Assembly (NCBI RefSeq): GCF_014646215.1
Contig: NZ_BMNA01000004.1
Location: forward strand, 400,125 to 464,124
DNA length: 64,000 nucleotides
Source: Nakamurella endophytica
GTDB lineage: Bacteria > Actinomycetota > Actinomycetes > Mycobacteriales > Nakamurellaceae
Direction: 5' to 3'
Both the position numbers and the translations under genes were made by a program. Below, piece by piece: positions 25,874 to 34,338 of the stretch. A model generated the notes under the pieces. It did not search any database, was not told the DNA's origin, and was given only the letters and a program-made list of their open reading frames with translations. Numbering within the stretch: position 1 is the first letter of the stretch; each line of letters opens with the position of its first letter.

Positions 25874-26581
25874 TCACGGGGCCGGCACCGGCGACGCGCG
25901 GCGGGTCTCGTGGAAGGCCAGGATCTGCAGCTCGACGGCCAGGTCGACGCGCCGGAGCTCCACGCCGGGCGGGACCCGGAGCGGGCCCGGCGCGAAGTCC
26001 AGGACGGAGCGGACGCCGCCGCGGACGAGGGTGTCGGCCACTTGCTGGGCGCACTCCTCCGGCGTGGCGATGATCCCGATCGTCACGCCCTCGGCGCGGC
26101 ACACCGCCGGCGCGTCCGCGATGTCGTGGATCGGCAGGTCGCCGATCCGGCGGCCGATCTTCGCCGGGTCGGCGTCGAACAGGGCGGCGATGACCAGGCC
26201 GCGGGCGGCGAACCCGGCGTAGCCGGCCAGTGCCTGGCCGAGGTTGCCGAGCCCGGCCAGCGCCACCCGGTGCGACCGGCCGGCACCGATGGCCCTGCGG
26301 ATGGAGTCGGTGAGCGCCCGCACCGAGTAGCCGACGCCGCGGGTGCCCTGGGAGTCCAGGAACGACAGGTCCTTGCGCAGGCCGGCCGGCTTGACGCCCG
26401 CCGACTCGGCCAGCTCGGCGGAGGAGACCACCGCGTCGGCGGGCAGCACGGCCAGCACCCGCAGGTAGGTCGCCAGCCGGGCGACGGTGGCCTCGGGGAT
26501 GGACCGGACGGCGCGCGACGTGTCGGAGGTGGCCGCCGACGGCGCACCGCCGTCGAGCACTGCCGCCGTCTTGACCGTCAC
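25874..26581 (-). CDS. rex: redox-sensing transcriptional repressor Rex
   Basis: 235 residues from GTG 26581. N-terminal winged helix (SIPEATVARLATYLRVLAVL, LRKDLSFLDSQGTRGVGYSV) and a C-terminal Rossmann domain with VALAGLGNLGQALAGY for NADH and a domain-swap C-terminal helix (VDLAVELQILAFHE). Rex senses NADH/NAD+ and represses respiratory and haem genes; in Streptomyces it heads rex-hemACD. Here it is followed only by hemD. An imperfect palindrome lies upstream at 26635-26662, but it does not match the classical TGTGAA-N4-TTCACA operator. Confidence 0.95.
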   Translation of the reverse strand: MTVKTAAVLDGGAPSAATSDTSRAVRSIPEATVARLATYLRVLAVLPADAVVSSAELAESAGVKPAGLRKDLSFLDSQGTRGVGYSVRALTDSIRRAIGAGRSHRVALAGLGNLGQALAGYAGFAARGLVIAALFDADPAKIGRRIGDLPIHDIADAPAVCRAEGVTIGIIATPEECAQQVADTLVRGGVRSVLDFAPGPLRVPPGVELRRVDLAVELQILAFHETRRASPVPAP

Positions 26582-26634
26582 AGTCCTGCCGCCGCCTGCG
26601 TGGAATAGGGCAGCGGAGAACCGCCGCGAACAGT

Positions 26635-26662
26635 GGTGACGCGGGTGTCATACCCCGTCACC
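26635..26662. promoter_or_regulatory. imperfect palindrome upstream of rex
   Basis: GGTGACG (26635-26641) and CGTCACC (26656-26662) are perfect inverted repeats 14 bases apart, and inner GGGT/ACCC extends the symmetry with one bulge. It sits 54-81 bases before the rex start. It may be an operator or an RNA hairpin. No T-run follows. Confidence 0.4.
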
Positions 26663-26794
26663 CAAGGTCTCAACCCTAGCCAGACGAAAGGTCAGTCTCC
26701 AAGTCGCGACGACGCCGCCCCGCGCCGGCCGGCCGCTCGCCGTGCGGCGGACCCACGCCGTTCACCCCAGGGTCGGCGCGCGGTCACGCAGCGG

Positions 26795-27055
26795 TCACCG
26801 GCGGCCCGCGACCGCCTCGGCGAGCCGGTCGCCGTCGATGTGGAAGTAGCCCTGGCAGACGCCGTCGACCAGCACGACGGGCACCATGTCGCCCCACTCC
26901 GCCCGGAGCTCCGGGTCCAGGTCGACGTCCAGCTCCCGCCAGCCGGCGCCGGTGCGCGCGGCGACCTGCTCCACGACCTGCCTGGCCGCCTCGCACAGGT
27001 GGCACCCGGCGCGGCCGAGCAGCTCGATCCGGACACCGCCGTCGGTCGACTGCAC
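26795..27055 (-). CDS. glutaredoxin-family protein (DUF836 type)
   Basis: 86 residues from GTG 27055, AAGGAG six bases upstream. Thioredoxin-fold protein with a CxxC active site in LLGRAGCHLCEAARQVVEQV and cis-Pro in DMVPVVLVDG. Equivalent to the small glutaredoxin-like gene that precedes hemA in mycobacteria (Rv0508). Probably a dithiol-disulfide oxidoreductase; partner unknown. It lies upstream of rex with a 213-nt gap and 47 nt downstream of the adenylate-forming gene. Confidence 0.85.
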   Translation of the reverse strand: MQSTDGGVRIELLGRAGCHLCEAARQVVEQVAARTGAGWRELDVDLDPELRAEWGDMVPVVLVDGVCQGYFHIDGDRLAEAVAGRR

Positions 27056-27102
27056 TCCCGGCTCCTTCCCGGCGACCCGTGCCGCCGTCCTCCGACCTGC
27101 TC

Positions 27103-28893
27103 TCAGAACATGTCCTCGTCGCTGTCCTGGACGGACCGCCGGCCCGGGCTGCCGGCGGCCGGCAGCCGGGTGCCGAGCCGTCCCGGTGGGGCGGTGACCG
27201 GCGGGACGGCCTCGGCCGGCTCCCCGGCGGCCAGCCGCGGCGCGGAGGTCACGCCCGGGTCCGGGTCCGCCAGGTACGCGCGGCGGACGGCGTCGCGGTC
27301 GACGCGGCCGACGGGCGTCCGCGGCAGCCGGTCCACCAACCGGTAGCGGACCGGGCGCTTGAACACCGGCAGCCGCTCGGCGACGAACTCGTCCAGGTCG
27401 GCCGGGGTGGGCCGGGTGCCGCGCTCTGCCACCAGCACGGCCAGCACCGACTCGCCGGCCCGGTCCGGGACGCCGACGACCGCCGCGTCGCGGACGTAGG
27501 GGTGGTGGGTGAGCACGTCCTCGACCTCGCGCGGGTACACGGTGAACCCCGCGACCTGGAGCGACTCCCCCACCCGGTCCACCAGGTGCAGCTCGCCGCG
27601 GTCGTCGAGGTAGCCGACGTCGCCGGTGACGAACCAGCCGTCCTCGCCGGGGCCGCCGGCGCCGTCCGGCCAGTACCCGGAGAACAGCGTGGCGCCGCGG
27701 ACGGCGATCCGGCCGACCTCGCCGCTGCTGAAGGCGTCGAGCACGACGTCGCCGTCCGGCTCGCCCGCGCGGGGCGGCCCGGCCGCCGGCTCCAGGTCCT
27801 CGTCGTCGTCGCCGACGATGCGCAGCTCGACGCCGGGCAGTGGCCGGCCGACGGAGCCCGGGTGCGGTGCCGCCGTCATCAGGCTGCTCGACACCACCGA
27901 GGCGGATTCGGCGATGCCGTACCCCTCCCACACCGGCTGGCCGGTGAGCGCCCTGACCCCGGCCGCGTCGCCCGGGTCGAGCGGCGCGGCCCCGGAGGTC
28001 ATCAGCCGCACCGGCGCGAGGGCCCGCTCGACGTCCGGCGCGTCCCGCAGCCGGCGGTACAGGCCCGGCGCCGCCGGCACCACGGTGACCCGCTGGGTCC
28101 GGATGGTCGACACCACTGCGTCGATCCACGGGCCGGACGCCGGGTCGTGGTCCGGGACGACGAGCGCGGCCCCGACGCCGCACAGCGGCAGGAACGCGGT
28201 CACCCAGCCGGCCAGGTGGTGCAGCGGCAGCACGGCGATCGCCCGGTCGTCGGCGCGCAGCCGCAGCCCCGGCATCCGCCCGATGGCGTCCACCGCTGCC
28301 AGCAGCGCGCGGTGGCTGAGCATCACCGGCGCGTCGCCGGACGCGGCCCGGGCCAGCACGGCCAGGTCCTCGCCACCGGTAGCGGCCTCCGCGGCCCCCG
28401 CGGCGACGGGATCCCGGTCCGGCAGCCGTTGGCCCGCGGCCGCGGCCGGACCGCCCGGCGACCCGGCCCCGGGGGGCTCGCCCGGCTCCGCGGCAGCCTG
28501 CCACCACCGGCCGACGTCGGCCGGCCGGACGCCGACCGGTCCGGGCGGCGGGTCGGCGGCCACCACCGCCGCCGCGTCGACGCGGCCGGCCACCGCGGTC
28601 AGGTCCACGCCGTCGGGCGGCACGGGCACGGCCACCAGGCCGGCCCTGGCCACCGCGAACAGCACCGCAGCGATGTCGGCGCCGGTCGGCAGGGCGACCA
28701 CGACCCGGTCCCCGGGGGACAGTCCTGCCCCGGACAGCTGCCGCGCACCGGCGTCTGCCGCGCGGTCCAGGTCCTGCCAGCCCACCGCGCGGTCGGCCTC
28801 CAGGACGGCGGGTCGACGGCCGGCCGCGGCCGCGGCACGGCGCAGCAGGTCGGCCACGTTGCGGGCCGGCCCGGCACCGGTGTCAAGGCTCAC
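27103..28893 (-). CDS. acyl-CoA synthetase-like (ANL family) protein with degenerate catalytic motifs
   Basis: 596 residues from GTG 28893. ANL-superfamily architecture is clear: RAVGWQDLDRAADAGARQL at the start, AVLPLHHLAGWVTAFLPLCG, LMTSGAAPLDPGDA, VWEGYGIAESASVVSSS, GWFVTGDVGYLDDRGELHLV, and VYPREVEDVLTHHPYVRDAA. However, the ATP P-loop, normally TSGTTGxPKG before MLSH, reads ARAASGDAPVMLSH, and the C-terminal lysine motif (normally GKxDR) is PVGRVDRDAV. Loss of both suggests weak or no adenylation, or a different reaction. The tail of about 55 residues is Pro-rich and ends DSDEDMF. Divergent from the HAD gene at 29029. Confidence 0.8.
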   Translation of the reverse strand: MSLDTGAGPARNVADLLRRAAAAAGRRPAVLEADRAVGWQDLDRAADAGARQLSGAGLSPGDRVVVALPTGADIAAVLFAVARAGLVAVPVPPDGVDLTAVAGRVDAAAVVAADPPPGPVGVRPADVGRWWQAAAEPGEPPGAGSPGGPAAAAGQRLPDRDPVAAGAAEAATGGEDLAVLARAASGDAPVMLSHRALLAAVDAIGRMPGLRLRADDRAIAVLPLHHLAGWVTAFLPLCGVGAALVVPDHDPASGPWIDAVVSTIRTQRVTVVPAAPGLYRRLRDAPDVERALAPVRLMTSGAAPLDPGDAAGVRALTGQPVWEGYGIAESASVVSSSLMTAAPHPGSVGRPLPGVELRIVGDDDEDLEPAAGPPRAGEPDGDVVLDAFSSGEVGRIAVRGATLFSGYWPDGAGGPGEDGWFVTGDVGYLDDRGELHLVDRVGESLQVAGFTVYPREVEDVLTHHPYVRDAAVVGVPDRAGESVLAVLVAERGTRPTPADLDEFVAERLPVFKRPVRYRLVDRLPRTPVGRVDRDAVRRAYLADPDPGVTSAPRLAAGEPAEAVPPVTAPPGRLGTRLPAAGSPGRRSVQDSDEDMF

Positions 28894-28947
28894 CCGAGGC
28901 ACGATATCGAGCGCCCGCGACACCCGCGCCCCGCCGGGGCGGGTGGC

Positions 28948-28953
28948 TAGGCT
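28948..28953 (+). promoter_or_regulatory. -10 element for the HAD-IB gene
   Basis: TAGGCT in the divergent spacer between the ANL gene and the HAD gene; transcription would start near 28960, giving a leader of about 70 nt before the GTG at 29029. Confidence 0.4.
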
Positions 28954-29028
28954 GGGCGCGCCGCGGCCCCGGCGACCGGGGGCGGCGCCGGCGTGCGGCC
29001 CGGCGGCAGCGGCGAGAGGGGGCGAGGC

Positions 29029-29922
29029 GTGCGGCTCTGGCGGACCTCGACCCGGCGCGAGCAGCTGGCCAGGGCCGAGCTCGCCGGGGAGGCCTCGGCC
29101 GAGGCCGCCTACCAGGCCGAGCACGCCGACGAGGGCCTCGGGCTGCCGGACGCCGACCTGACCGCCGCAGCGTTCTTCGACGTCGACAACACCCTGATGG
29201 CCGGTGCGTCGACGTTCCACTACGCCCGGGGCCTCGCCGCCCGCAAGTACTTCACCACCAGCGACCTGGTGCGGTTCGCCGTCCGGCAGGTCCGGTTCCG
29301 GCTGGGTGGCGAGGACGCGGCGGACATGACCTCGGCCCGCGAGGAGGCCCTGTCGTTCGTCGCCGGCCGGTCGGTCGCCGAGATCGTCCGGCTCGGCGAG
29401 GAGATCTACGACGAGCTGATGGCGGACCGCATCTACCCGGGCGCGCGCGAACTGGCGCAGCGGCACCTGGACGCCGGGCAGCGGGTGTGGCTGGTGACCG
29501 CGACGCCGGTCGAGCTGGCGCAGATCATCGCCCGGCGGCTGGGGATGACCGGGGCACTGGGCACCGTCGCCGGCACCGAGGACGGCGTGTACACCGGCCG
29601 ATTGGTCGGCGAGCTGCTGCACGGCAAGGCCAAGGCCGCCGCCGTGCGCGGGCTGGCCGCGCGCGAAGGTCTGGACCTGCGGCGCTGCACCGCCTACTCG
29701 GACTCGGTCAACGACGTCCCGATGCTGTCGGTGGTCGGCACCGCGGTGGCGGTCAACCCGGACGCGCAGCTGCGGGACGTGGCGCGACGGCGGGGCTGGC
29801 AGATCGTGGACTTCCGGACCGGCCGCAAGGCGGCCCGCATCGGCGTGCCGTCGCTGCTCGGCGCCGCGCTGCTCGCCGGCGGGTTCGCGGCCGGGGTGGC
29901 CGTCCGCCGCAGGTTCCGCTGA
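29029..29922 (+). CDS. HAD-IB family phosphatase (SerB1-like)
   Basis: 297 residues from GTG 29029 with GAGGGGG a few bases upstream; a GTG at 28993 is a weaker alternative. HAD motif I is [15 protein letters not shown] (DxDNT), motif [14 protein letters not shown], motif III lysine in [14 protein letters not shown] and motif [15 protein letters not shown]-terminal hydrophobic segment ([21 protein letters not shown]) suggests membrane anchoring. Family members remove phosphate from phosphoserine or lysophosphatidate-like substrates; with the PlsC-type acyltransferase convergent at 29981, a lipid-phosphate substrate is plausible. It corresponds to the serB1 position of mycobacteria. Confidence 0.9.
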   Translation: MRLWRTSTRREQLARAELAGEASAEAAYQAEHADEGLGLPDADLTAAAFFDVDNTLMAGASTFHYARGLAARKYFTTSDLVRFAVRQVRFRLGGEDAADMTSAREEALSFVAGRSVAEIVRLGEEIYDELMADRIYPGARELAQRHLDAGQRVWLVTATPVELAQIIARRLGMTGALGTVAGTEDGVYTGRLVGELLHGKAKAAAVRGLAAREGLDLRRCTAYSDSVNDVPMLSVVGTAVAVNPDAQLRDVARRRGWQIVDFRTGRKAARIGVPSLLGAALLAGGFAAGVAVRRRFR

Positions 29923-29980
29923 CCGTCGCCGCGGGAGCGAGCACGGCCGCCGGTGCCGCGGACCGCCCGGCGCGGCAGGC

Positions 29981-31030
29981 TCAGCGCAGGAAGGGGTGCC
30001 CGCGCCGCAGCAGCAGCCGGTACAGCGACTGCTGGATCGTCTCGCGGACGCTGTCGGCCATGTTGAACACCACCATCGGGTCCTCGGCGGCGCCGTCGGG
30101 CAGGTCGTCGGTGGACACCGGCTCGCCGAACTCGATGATCCACTTGCTGGGCAGCGGCACCGCGCCGAGCGGCCCGAGCCACGGGAAGGTCGGTGTCACC
30201 GGGAAGTACGGCAGCCCCAACGCCCTGGCCAGCGGCTTGATGGAGCCGAGCAGCGGGTAGATCTCCTCGGCGCCGACGATGGAGCAGGGCACGATCGGCA
30301 CGCCGGAGCGGATGGCCGCCGAGACGAACCCGCCGCGGCCGAACCGCTGCAGCTTGTACCGCTGCGAGAACGGCTTGCCGACGCCCTTGAAGCCCTCCGG
30401 GAACACCGAGACGCACTCGCCGCCGCGCAGCAGCCGCTCGGCGTCCTCGTTGCAGGCGAGGGTGTTGCCGGCCTTGCGGGCCACCGGGCCGACCACCGGC
30501 GTGTCGAAGACCAGGTCGGCGCCGAGCATCCGCACCGGGCGGTGACGCGGGTGGTGGTCGTGCACGGCCACCGAGAGCATGAGGGCGTCCACCGCGACGG
30601 TCCCAGAGTGGTTCGCCACCAGCAGCACGCCGCCGTCGTCCGGCAGGTTCTCGACGCCGAGGACCTCGACCCTGAACCATTTCTCGAACAGCAGCCGCAG
30701 CGGCGGCAACCAGACGTGCTCGGTCCAGTCCTGGTCGAACCCGAACTCGTCGATCTCGTACTCGCCGGTCAGCCGGCGCCGCAGGAACGCCAGGGTCCCG
30801 GCCAGCCGCTCCTGCCAGGCCGCGCCGGCTGCCTCCGACCCGTCCGGACGACCGGGACCGGCCGCCCCGTCGTCCGCCGCGCCGGGGACCGGTCCCGACG
30901 GGTCGGCCGGCTCGGGCGGCGCCGCGGACGGGTGACCGGCGACGGCCGCCGCCAGCCGGGCAGCCGCCGACCCGGACCGCCGGGCGGCCGTGTCCTCGTG
31001 GCGGTCCGGACCGTCCCCGTCGCCGCTCAT
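29981..31030 (-). CDS. lysophospholipid/glycerol acyltransferase (PlsC-type)
   Basis: 349 residues from ATG 31030. PlsC-type acyltransferase domain at about 140-330: the catalytic HX4D motif is in LLVANHSGTVAVDALMLSVA, and motif III in SVFPEGFKGVGKPF. The N-terminal 75 residues are a Pro/Ala-rich disordered extension. Likely a membrane-associated enzyme that acylates lysophospholipid or glycerol phosphate. The epimerase-like gene upstream overlaps by 4 nt (ATGA). Same order as Rv0501-Rv0502. Confidence 0.92.
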   Translation of the reverse strand: MSGDGDGPDRHEDTAARRSGSAAARLAAAVAGHPSAAPPEPADPSGPVPGAADDGAAGPGRPDGSEAAGAAWQERLAGTLAFLRRRLTGEYEIDEFGFDQDWTEHVWLPPLRLLFEKWFRVEVLGVENLPDDGGVLLVANHSGTVAVDALMLSVAVHDHHPRHRPVRMLGADLVFDTPVVGPVARKAGNTLACNEDAERLLRGGECVSVFPEGFKGVGKPFSQRYKLQRFGRGGFVSAAIRSGVPIVPCSIVGAEEIYPLLGSIKPLARALGLPYFPVTPTFPWLGPLGAVPLPSKWIIEFGEPVSTDDLPDGAAEDPMVVFNMADSVRETIQQSLYRLLLRRGHPFLR

Positions 31031-32217
31031 CGCCACCTCCCCGGCCGTCGCGGTGTGCCACCGGCCTGCCCGTCGATGCTCACCAGATGGCGCCGTCCCG
31101 GCGACGACGCCCCGGACCGGGCGTCCGGTGCCGGTACCCGGCCGGATCCGCCGGGACGCGTCGCGGCCGCCGACCACGGGTCCTCCGGCCTCGCACCGAG
31201 CGCTCCGGCCAACCGGACCTCGACGTCCCGGACCAGCCGCCGGTCCAGAGCCGGCGTCAGCGTGCGGGCGAAGTCGTCGAAGGCCTGCACGGTGGTCATC
31301 GCGGGCCGGTAGCCGACGTCGCGCTGCAGCCGGCCGAGGTCCATCACCCGGCCCGCGGCCAGCGACCGCACCACCTCGGGTTGGAAGCCGCCGATCCGTA
31401 CGGCCTGCAGGCCCCGGGCCCACAGCCCGAGTCCCGACGACGGCACCGGCAGGGGGATGCGACCGGCCCGGTGCACCGCCTGGACCACGGTCAGCGCGCC
31501 CTCGCCGGCCACGTTCACCACGCCGGCGAACGGGCCGAGCGCCAGTCGCTGCAGCACCGCGACGGCGTCCGCCTCGTGCAGCACCTGCAGCCGGGCATCG
31601 CGGCCGGCCAGGACCGGGACGGCGGGATACAGCGAGAACAGCCGGGTCAGCGGCGTCCGGACGGTGGGCCCGACGACCTCGGCCAGCCGGGGCACGGCGA
31701 CCCGCACGTCGGGCCGCCGCCGGCCGAAGCTGCGGACGTAGCCCTCGATGTCGATCGCGTCCCGTCCGGGTCCGGTGCCGGGGACCGACCGCGGCTGGGT
31801 GTCCTCGGTGGCGACCGCCGGGTCGCGCGGCGACCCGCCGTAGACGGCGGAGGTCGACCGGACCACCACGTGCGCCACCGAGGGCGTGCGCTGGCAGGCC
31901 GCCAGGAGCTGGAGAGTCCCGAGGACGTTCATCTCCTTGGCCATCGTCCTGGCGGCCGCCGACGCCGGCGTGGCGGACGCCGACGCGTGCACCACGGTGT
32001 CCACGCCGGCGGCGTCCAGCACTCGGGCGATCAACGGATTGCGGATGTCCGCCCTGGCGAACTCGGCCGCCCCCATCCGGGCGCGGGCCGCCGGCTCCGG
32101 GAGCGCGGCGTCCACGCCGATGACGCGGTCGACGTCGGGATGGGCGGCGAGCTGACCGGCCAGCGCCGACCCCAGGTACCGGGTGACCCCGGTGACCAGG
32201 ATCGTCCGGCCCGTCAT
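31027..32217 (-). CDS. NAD-dependent epimerase/dehydratase (extended SDR)
   Basis: 396 residues from ATG 32217. N-terminal Rossmann motif TILVTGVTRYLGSALAGQLA (GxTxxxG in place of the common GxxGxxG) and a possible DVDRVIGVDAALPEP NAD-selecting acidic end. The usual YxxxK catalytic pair is not obvious: STSAVYGGSPRDPAV provides Ser/Tyr but the Lys is missing at the usual position, so it may bind but not reduce its substrate. About 55 C-terminal residues are disordered. Its stop overlaps the acyltransferase start. The mycobacterial equivalent is Rv0501 (GalE2), with uncertain function. Confidence 0.88.
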   Translation of the reverse strand: MTGRTILVTGVTRYLGSALAGQLAAHPDVDRVIGVDAALPEPAARARMGAAEFARADIRNPLIARVLDAAGVDTVVHASASATPASAAARTMAKEMNVLGTLQLLAACQRTPSVAHVVVRSTSAVYGGSPRDPAVATEDTQPRSVPGTGPGRDAIDIEGYVRSFGRRRPDVRVAVPRLAEVVGPTVRTPLTRLFSLYPAVPVLAGRDARLQVLHEADAVAVLQRLALGPFAGVVNVAGEGALTVVQAVHRAGRIPLPVPSSGLGLWARGLQAVRIGGFQPEVVRSLAAGRVMDLGRLQRDVGYRPAMTTVQAFDDFARTLTPALDRRLVRDVEVRLAGALGARPEDPWSAAATRPGGSGRVPAPDARSGASSPGRRHLVSIDGQAGGTPRRPGRWR

Positions 32218-32251
32218 GCCTCCCGACTCTGCCACCGCCCCGCGGGGAGGG

Positions 32252-32353
32252 CTACTTGCCGGCCTTGCGACGGGCCACCCGGGTCTTGCGCAGCAGCTTG
32301 CGGTGCTTCTTCTTCGCCATCCGCTTGCGCCGCTTCTTGATGACCGAACCCAT
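32252..32353 (-). CDS. small ribosomal subunit protein bS22
   Basis: 33 residues: starts [18 protein letters not shown] and ends RKAGK, highly basic, AURKAIP1/mS38-like. It is nearly identical to the actinobacterial bS22 found in 30S subunits of mycobacteria, where it sits near the decoding centre. The ATG at 32353 has GAGG seven to ten bases upstream; TAGGAT (32531-32526) is a likely -10 about 170 bases upstream. Followed by the epimerase gene. Confidence 0.93.
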   Translation of the reverse strand: MGSVIKKRRKRMAKKKHRKLLRKTRVARRKAGK

Positions 32354-32622
32354 GCCCGTACCTCGCTCGCTCGTGGGGATGCCGGCGCAGGCGCCGGCCG
32401 GACCCGACCGATGGCGCGGCGGACGTCCGCCGCGCACCGGTGTGATCTCGACACTGGAAGTCGACGCTGGACATCGACACCGTCACCCGGCCGGTCCACG
32501 GACGTGGAGGGGCGGCGGCCGTTCGATCCTACCGTCAGCCGAGGGCCGCCCGTCCCGGGCAGCCGCGGGCGGCCGGGGACACCGGAGGCCCTGGGGACTC
32601 CGGTCGCCGCCGCGCCGACAGG

Positions 32623-32847
32623 TCAGCCGACGTCGTTGTACGCGCTGCGCAGGTAGTCGTGCACGGCCCGTTCCGGGACCCGGAACGACCGGCCGAAGCG
32701 GTGCGCCGGCAGCTCGCCGGAGTGCACCAGCCGGTACACCGTCATCCTGGACACCCGCATGACCGCGGCCACCTCGGCCACGGTCAGGAACTTCATCTCG
32801 GACAGGGGTGAGTCCCGACTCCCCGGTTCGTTGGTCTGTGACGCCAT
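32623..32847 (-). CDS. excisionase-family helix-turn-helix protein
   Basis: 74 residues from ATG 32847. MerR/excisionase-type winged helix: FLTVAEVAAVMRVSRMTVYR then LVHSGELPAHRFGRSFRVPE. Matches the Rv0500A-type regulator next to proC in mycobacteria. TAGAGT at 32940-32935 is a candidate -10, giving a leader of about 80 nt. No phage or integrase gene is near, so a chromosomal regulator role is more likely than excision. Confidence 0.9.
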   Translation of the reverse strand: MASQTNEPGSRDSPLSEMKFLTVAEVAAVMRVSRMTVYRLVHSGELPAHRFGRSFRVPERAVHDYLRSAYNDVG

Positions 32848-33079
32848 GAGGGCACCGTCTTCCGGCACGCATCGCGCCGTCGGCTTCCCCACCGGCGGGC
32901 ACTGTTCGCGCTCGTGCTGCGTGCACTCTAGCGGTACTGGTGGGACCAAAGCGACAGTTGCCCTGGGTCCGATCCTGCCTGCGCAGCCCCGGCGGCCGTC
33001 CCTCGGCCGTGCGGCCGCCACTCCAACGGCCCCGTCGACCGGAGGGTCGCGGCGCCGCCCGGTGGCCCATAGTGGCGGC

Positions 33080-33475
33080 ATGCGGATCCTGCACCTGGCC
33101 GAGCGGGCCGACTGGGACCGTGCGGTCGCCGGCGGCGGGTACCGCACCTCCACCCGCGGGCAGTCCCTGGACGACGCCGGCTTCCTGCACGCCTGCACCA
33201 CGGCGCAGCTGGCCGGCGTCCTCGAGCGGTACTACGCCGACGCGGACCTGGGCCGCCACGTCGTGCTGGTGGTGGACGTGGACCTCTGCGCCGCGGCCGG
33301 GTCGCCGGTCCGCTGGGACCCGGTCGGACCCGCCGGCGAGCGCTTCCCGCACGTGTACGGGCCCCTGCCGGTGCCGGCCGTGGTGGCGGCGCTGCCGGTG
33401 ACCAGGGCTCCGGACGGCCGCGCCGTGGTCCCCGACGTGGCCGGGCTGGACGTCGCCGGGGCGCCGCCCGAGTAG
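33080..33475 (+). CDS. DUF952 family protein
   Basis: 131 residues from ATG 33080. MRILHLAERADWDRAV, YRTSTRGQSLDDAGFLHACT and ERFPHVYGPLPVPAVV are DUF952 hallmarks. The fold is related to ADP-ribose/tRNA-phosphotransferase-like folds but the activity is not established. CATAGT (33068-33073) six bases before the ATG suggests a leaderless transcript. Convergent with proC (7 nt between stops). Confidence 0.88.
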   Translation: MRILHLAERADWDRAVAGGGYRTSTRGQSLDDAGFLHACTTAQLAGVLERYYADADLGRHVVLVVDVDLCAAAGSPVRWDPVGPAGERFPHVYGPLPVPAVVAALPVTRAPDGRAVVPDVAGLDVAGAPPE

Positions 33476-33482
33476 CCCGGCC

Positions 33483-34289
33483 TCAGTCGTGGGCCCGGCC
33501 CAGCTCCGCCGACCGCAGCGCCGCCGCCTCGATCGCCGACAGCAGGGCGGCCCGCACCCGGTGGTTCTCCAGCTCCCGGACGGCCGCGATGGTGGTGCCG
33601 CCCGGCGACGTGACGGCCTCCCGCAACGCGACCGGGTGCTCGCCGGAGTCGCGCAGCATCACCGCGGCGCCGACCGCCGACTGGATGATCAGCTGGGTGG
33701 CGACGTCCCGCGGCAGGCCGAGCAGGATCCCGGCGTCGATCATCGCCTCGACCAGGAAGAAGAAGTAGGCCGGACCGGACCCGGACAGCGCGGTGACGGC
33801 GTCCTGCTGCCGTTCCGGGACCCGGACCACCTTGCCCACCGCGGACAGCAGGTCCTCGACGACGGCCAGGTGCTCGGGACCGGCGTGGGTACCGGCCGAG
33901 ATGGCGCTCATCGCCTCGCCGACCAGCATCGGCGTGTTGGGCATCACCCGCACCACCGGCGTCCCGGCCGGCAGCCGCCGCTCGTACAGCGCGGTCGGCA
34001 GCCCGGCGGCGAGCGAGACCACGAGGGTGCCGGGCGTCACCGCGGTGGCCAGCGTGTCCAGCAGCACCTCGATGTCCTGCGGTTTGACCGCGACCACCAG
34101 CACGTCCGCGTCGGTCGCCGCGGTGGCCGTGTCCACGGCGCGGACGCCGTACCGCTCGGTCAGCTCCGCGGCCCGCTGCGCGTAGCGCTCGGTGAACAGC
34201 AGGTCCTCCGGCCGGCGGCCGGCGGACAGCAGCCCGGACAGCAGGGCCTCGCCGATCTTGCCGGCACCCAGGACGGCGATGGTCGTCAT
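33483..34289 (-). CDS. proC: pyrroline-5-carboxylate reductase ProC
   Basis: 268 residues from ATG 34289 (MTTIAVLGAGKIGEALLSGL). Last step of proline synthesis: NAD(P)H reduction of P5C. Rossmann GxGxxG at the N-terminus; VVAVKPQDIEVLL; VRVMPNTPMLVGEAMSAI; the signature VTALSGSGPAYFFFLVEAM; and REAVTSPGGTTIAAV. A GTG six bases earlier is possible, but CACGCT (34301-34296) stands six bases before this ATG, fitting the leaderless pattern of the window. Confidence 0.96.
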   Translation of the reverse strand: MTTIAVLGAGKIGEALLSGLLSAGRRPEDLLFTERYAQRAAELTERYGVRAVDTATAATDADVLVVAVKPQDIEVLLDTLATAVTPGTLVVSLAAGLPTALYERRLPAGTPVVRVMPNTPMLVGEAMSAISAGTHAGPEHLAVVEDLLSAVGKVVRVPERQQDAVTALSGSGPAYFFFLVEAMIDAGILLGLPRDVATQLIIQSAVGAAVMLRDSGEHPVALREAVTSPGGTTIAAVRELENHRVRAALLSAIEAAALRSAELGRAHD

Positions 34290-34338
34290 GGCCACAGCGT
34301 GTCATGGCGGCCGGTCGCCGGCGCCTACCCTCGTCGGA

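Noticed and set aside
26582..26794. Classical Rex operator before rex
   Set aside because: No TGTGAA-N4-TTCACA-like site was found; only an unrelated palindrome is present.
32623..32847. Excisionase-like protein as a sign of a mobile element
   Set aside because: No integrase, att site or phage gene nearby; gene order matches the conserved chromosomal proC block.
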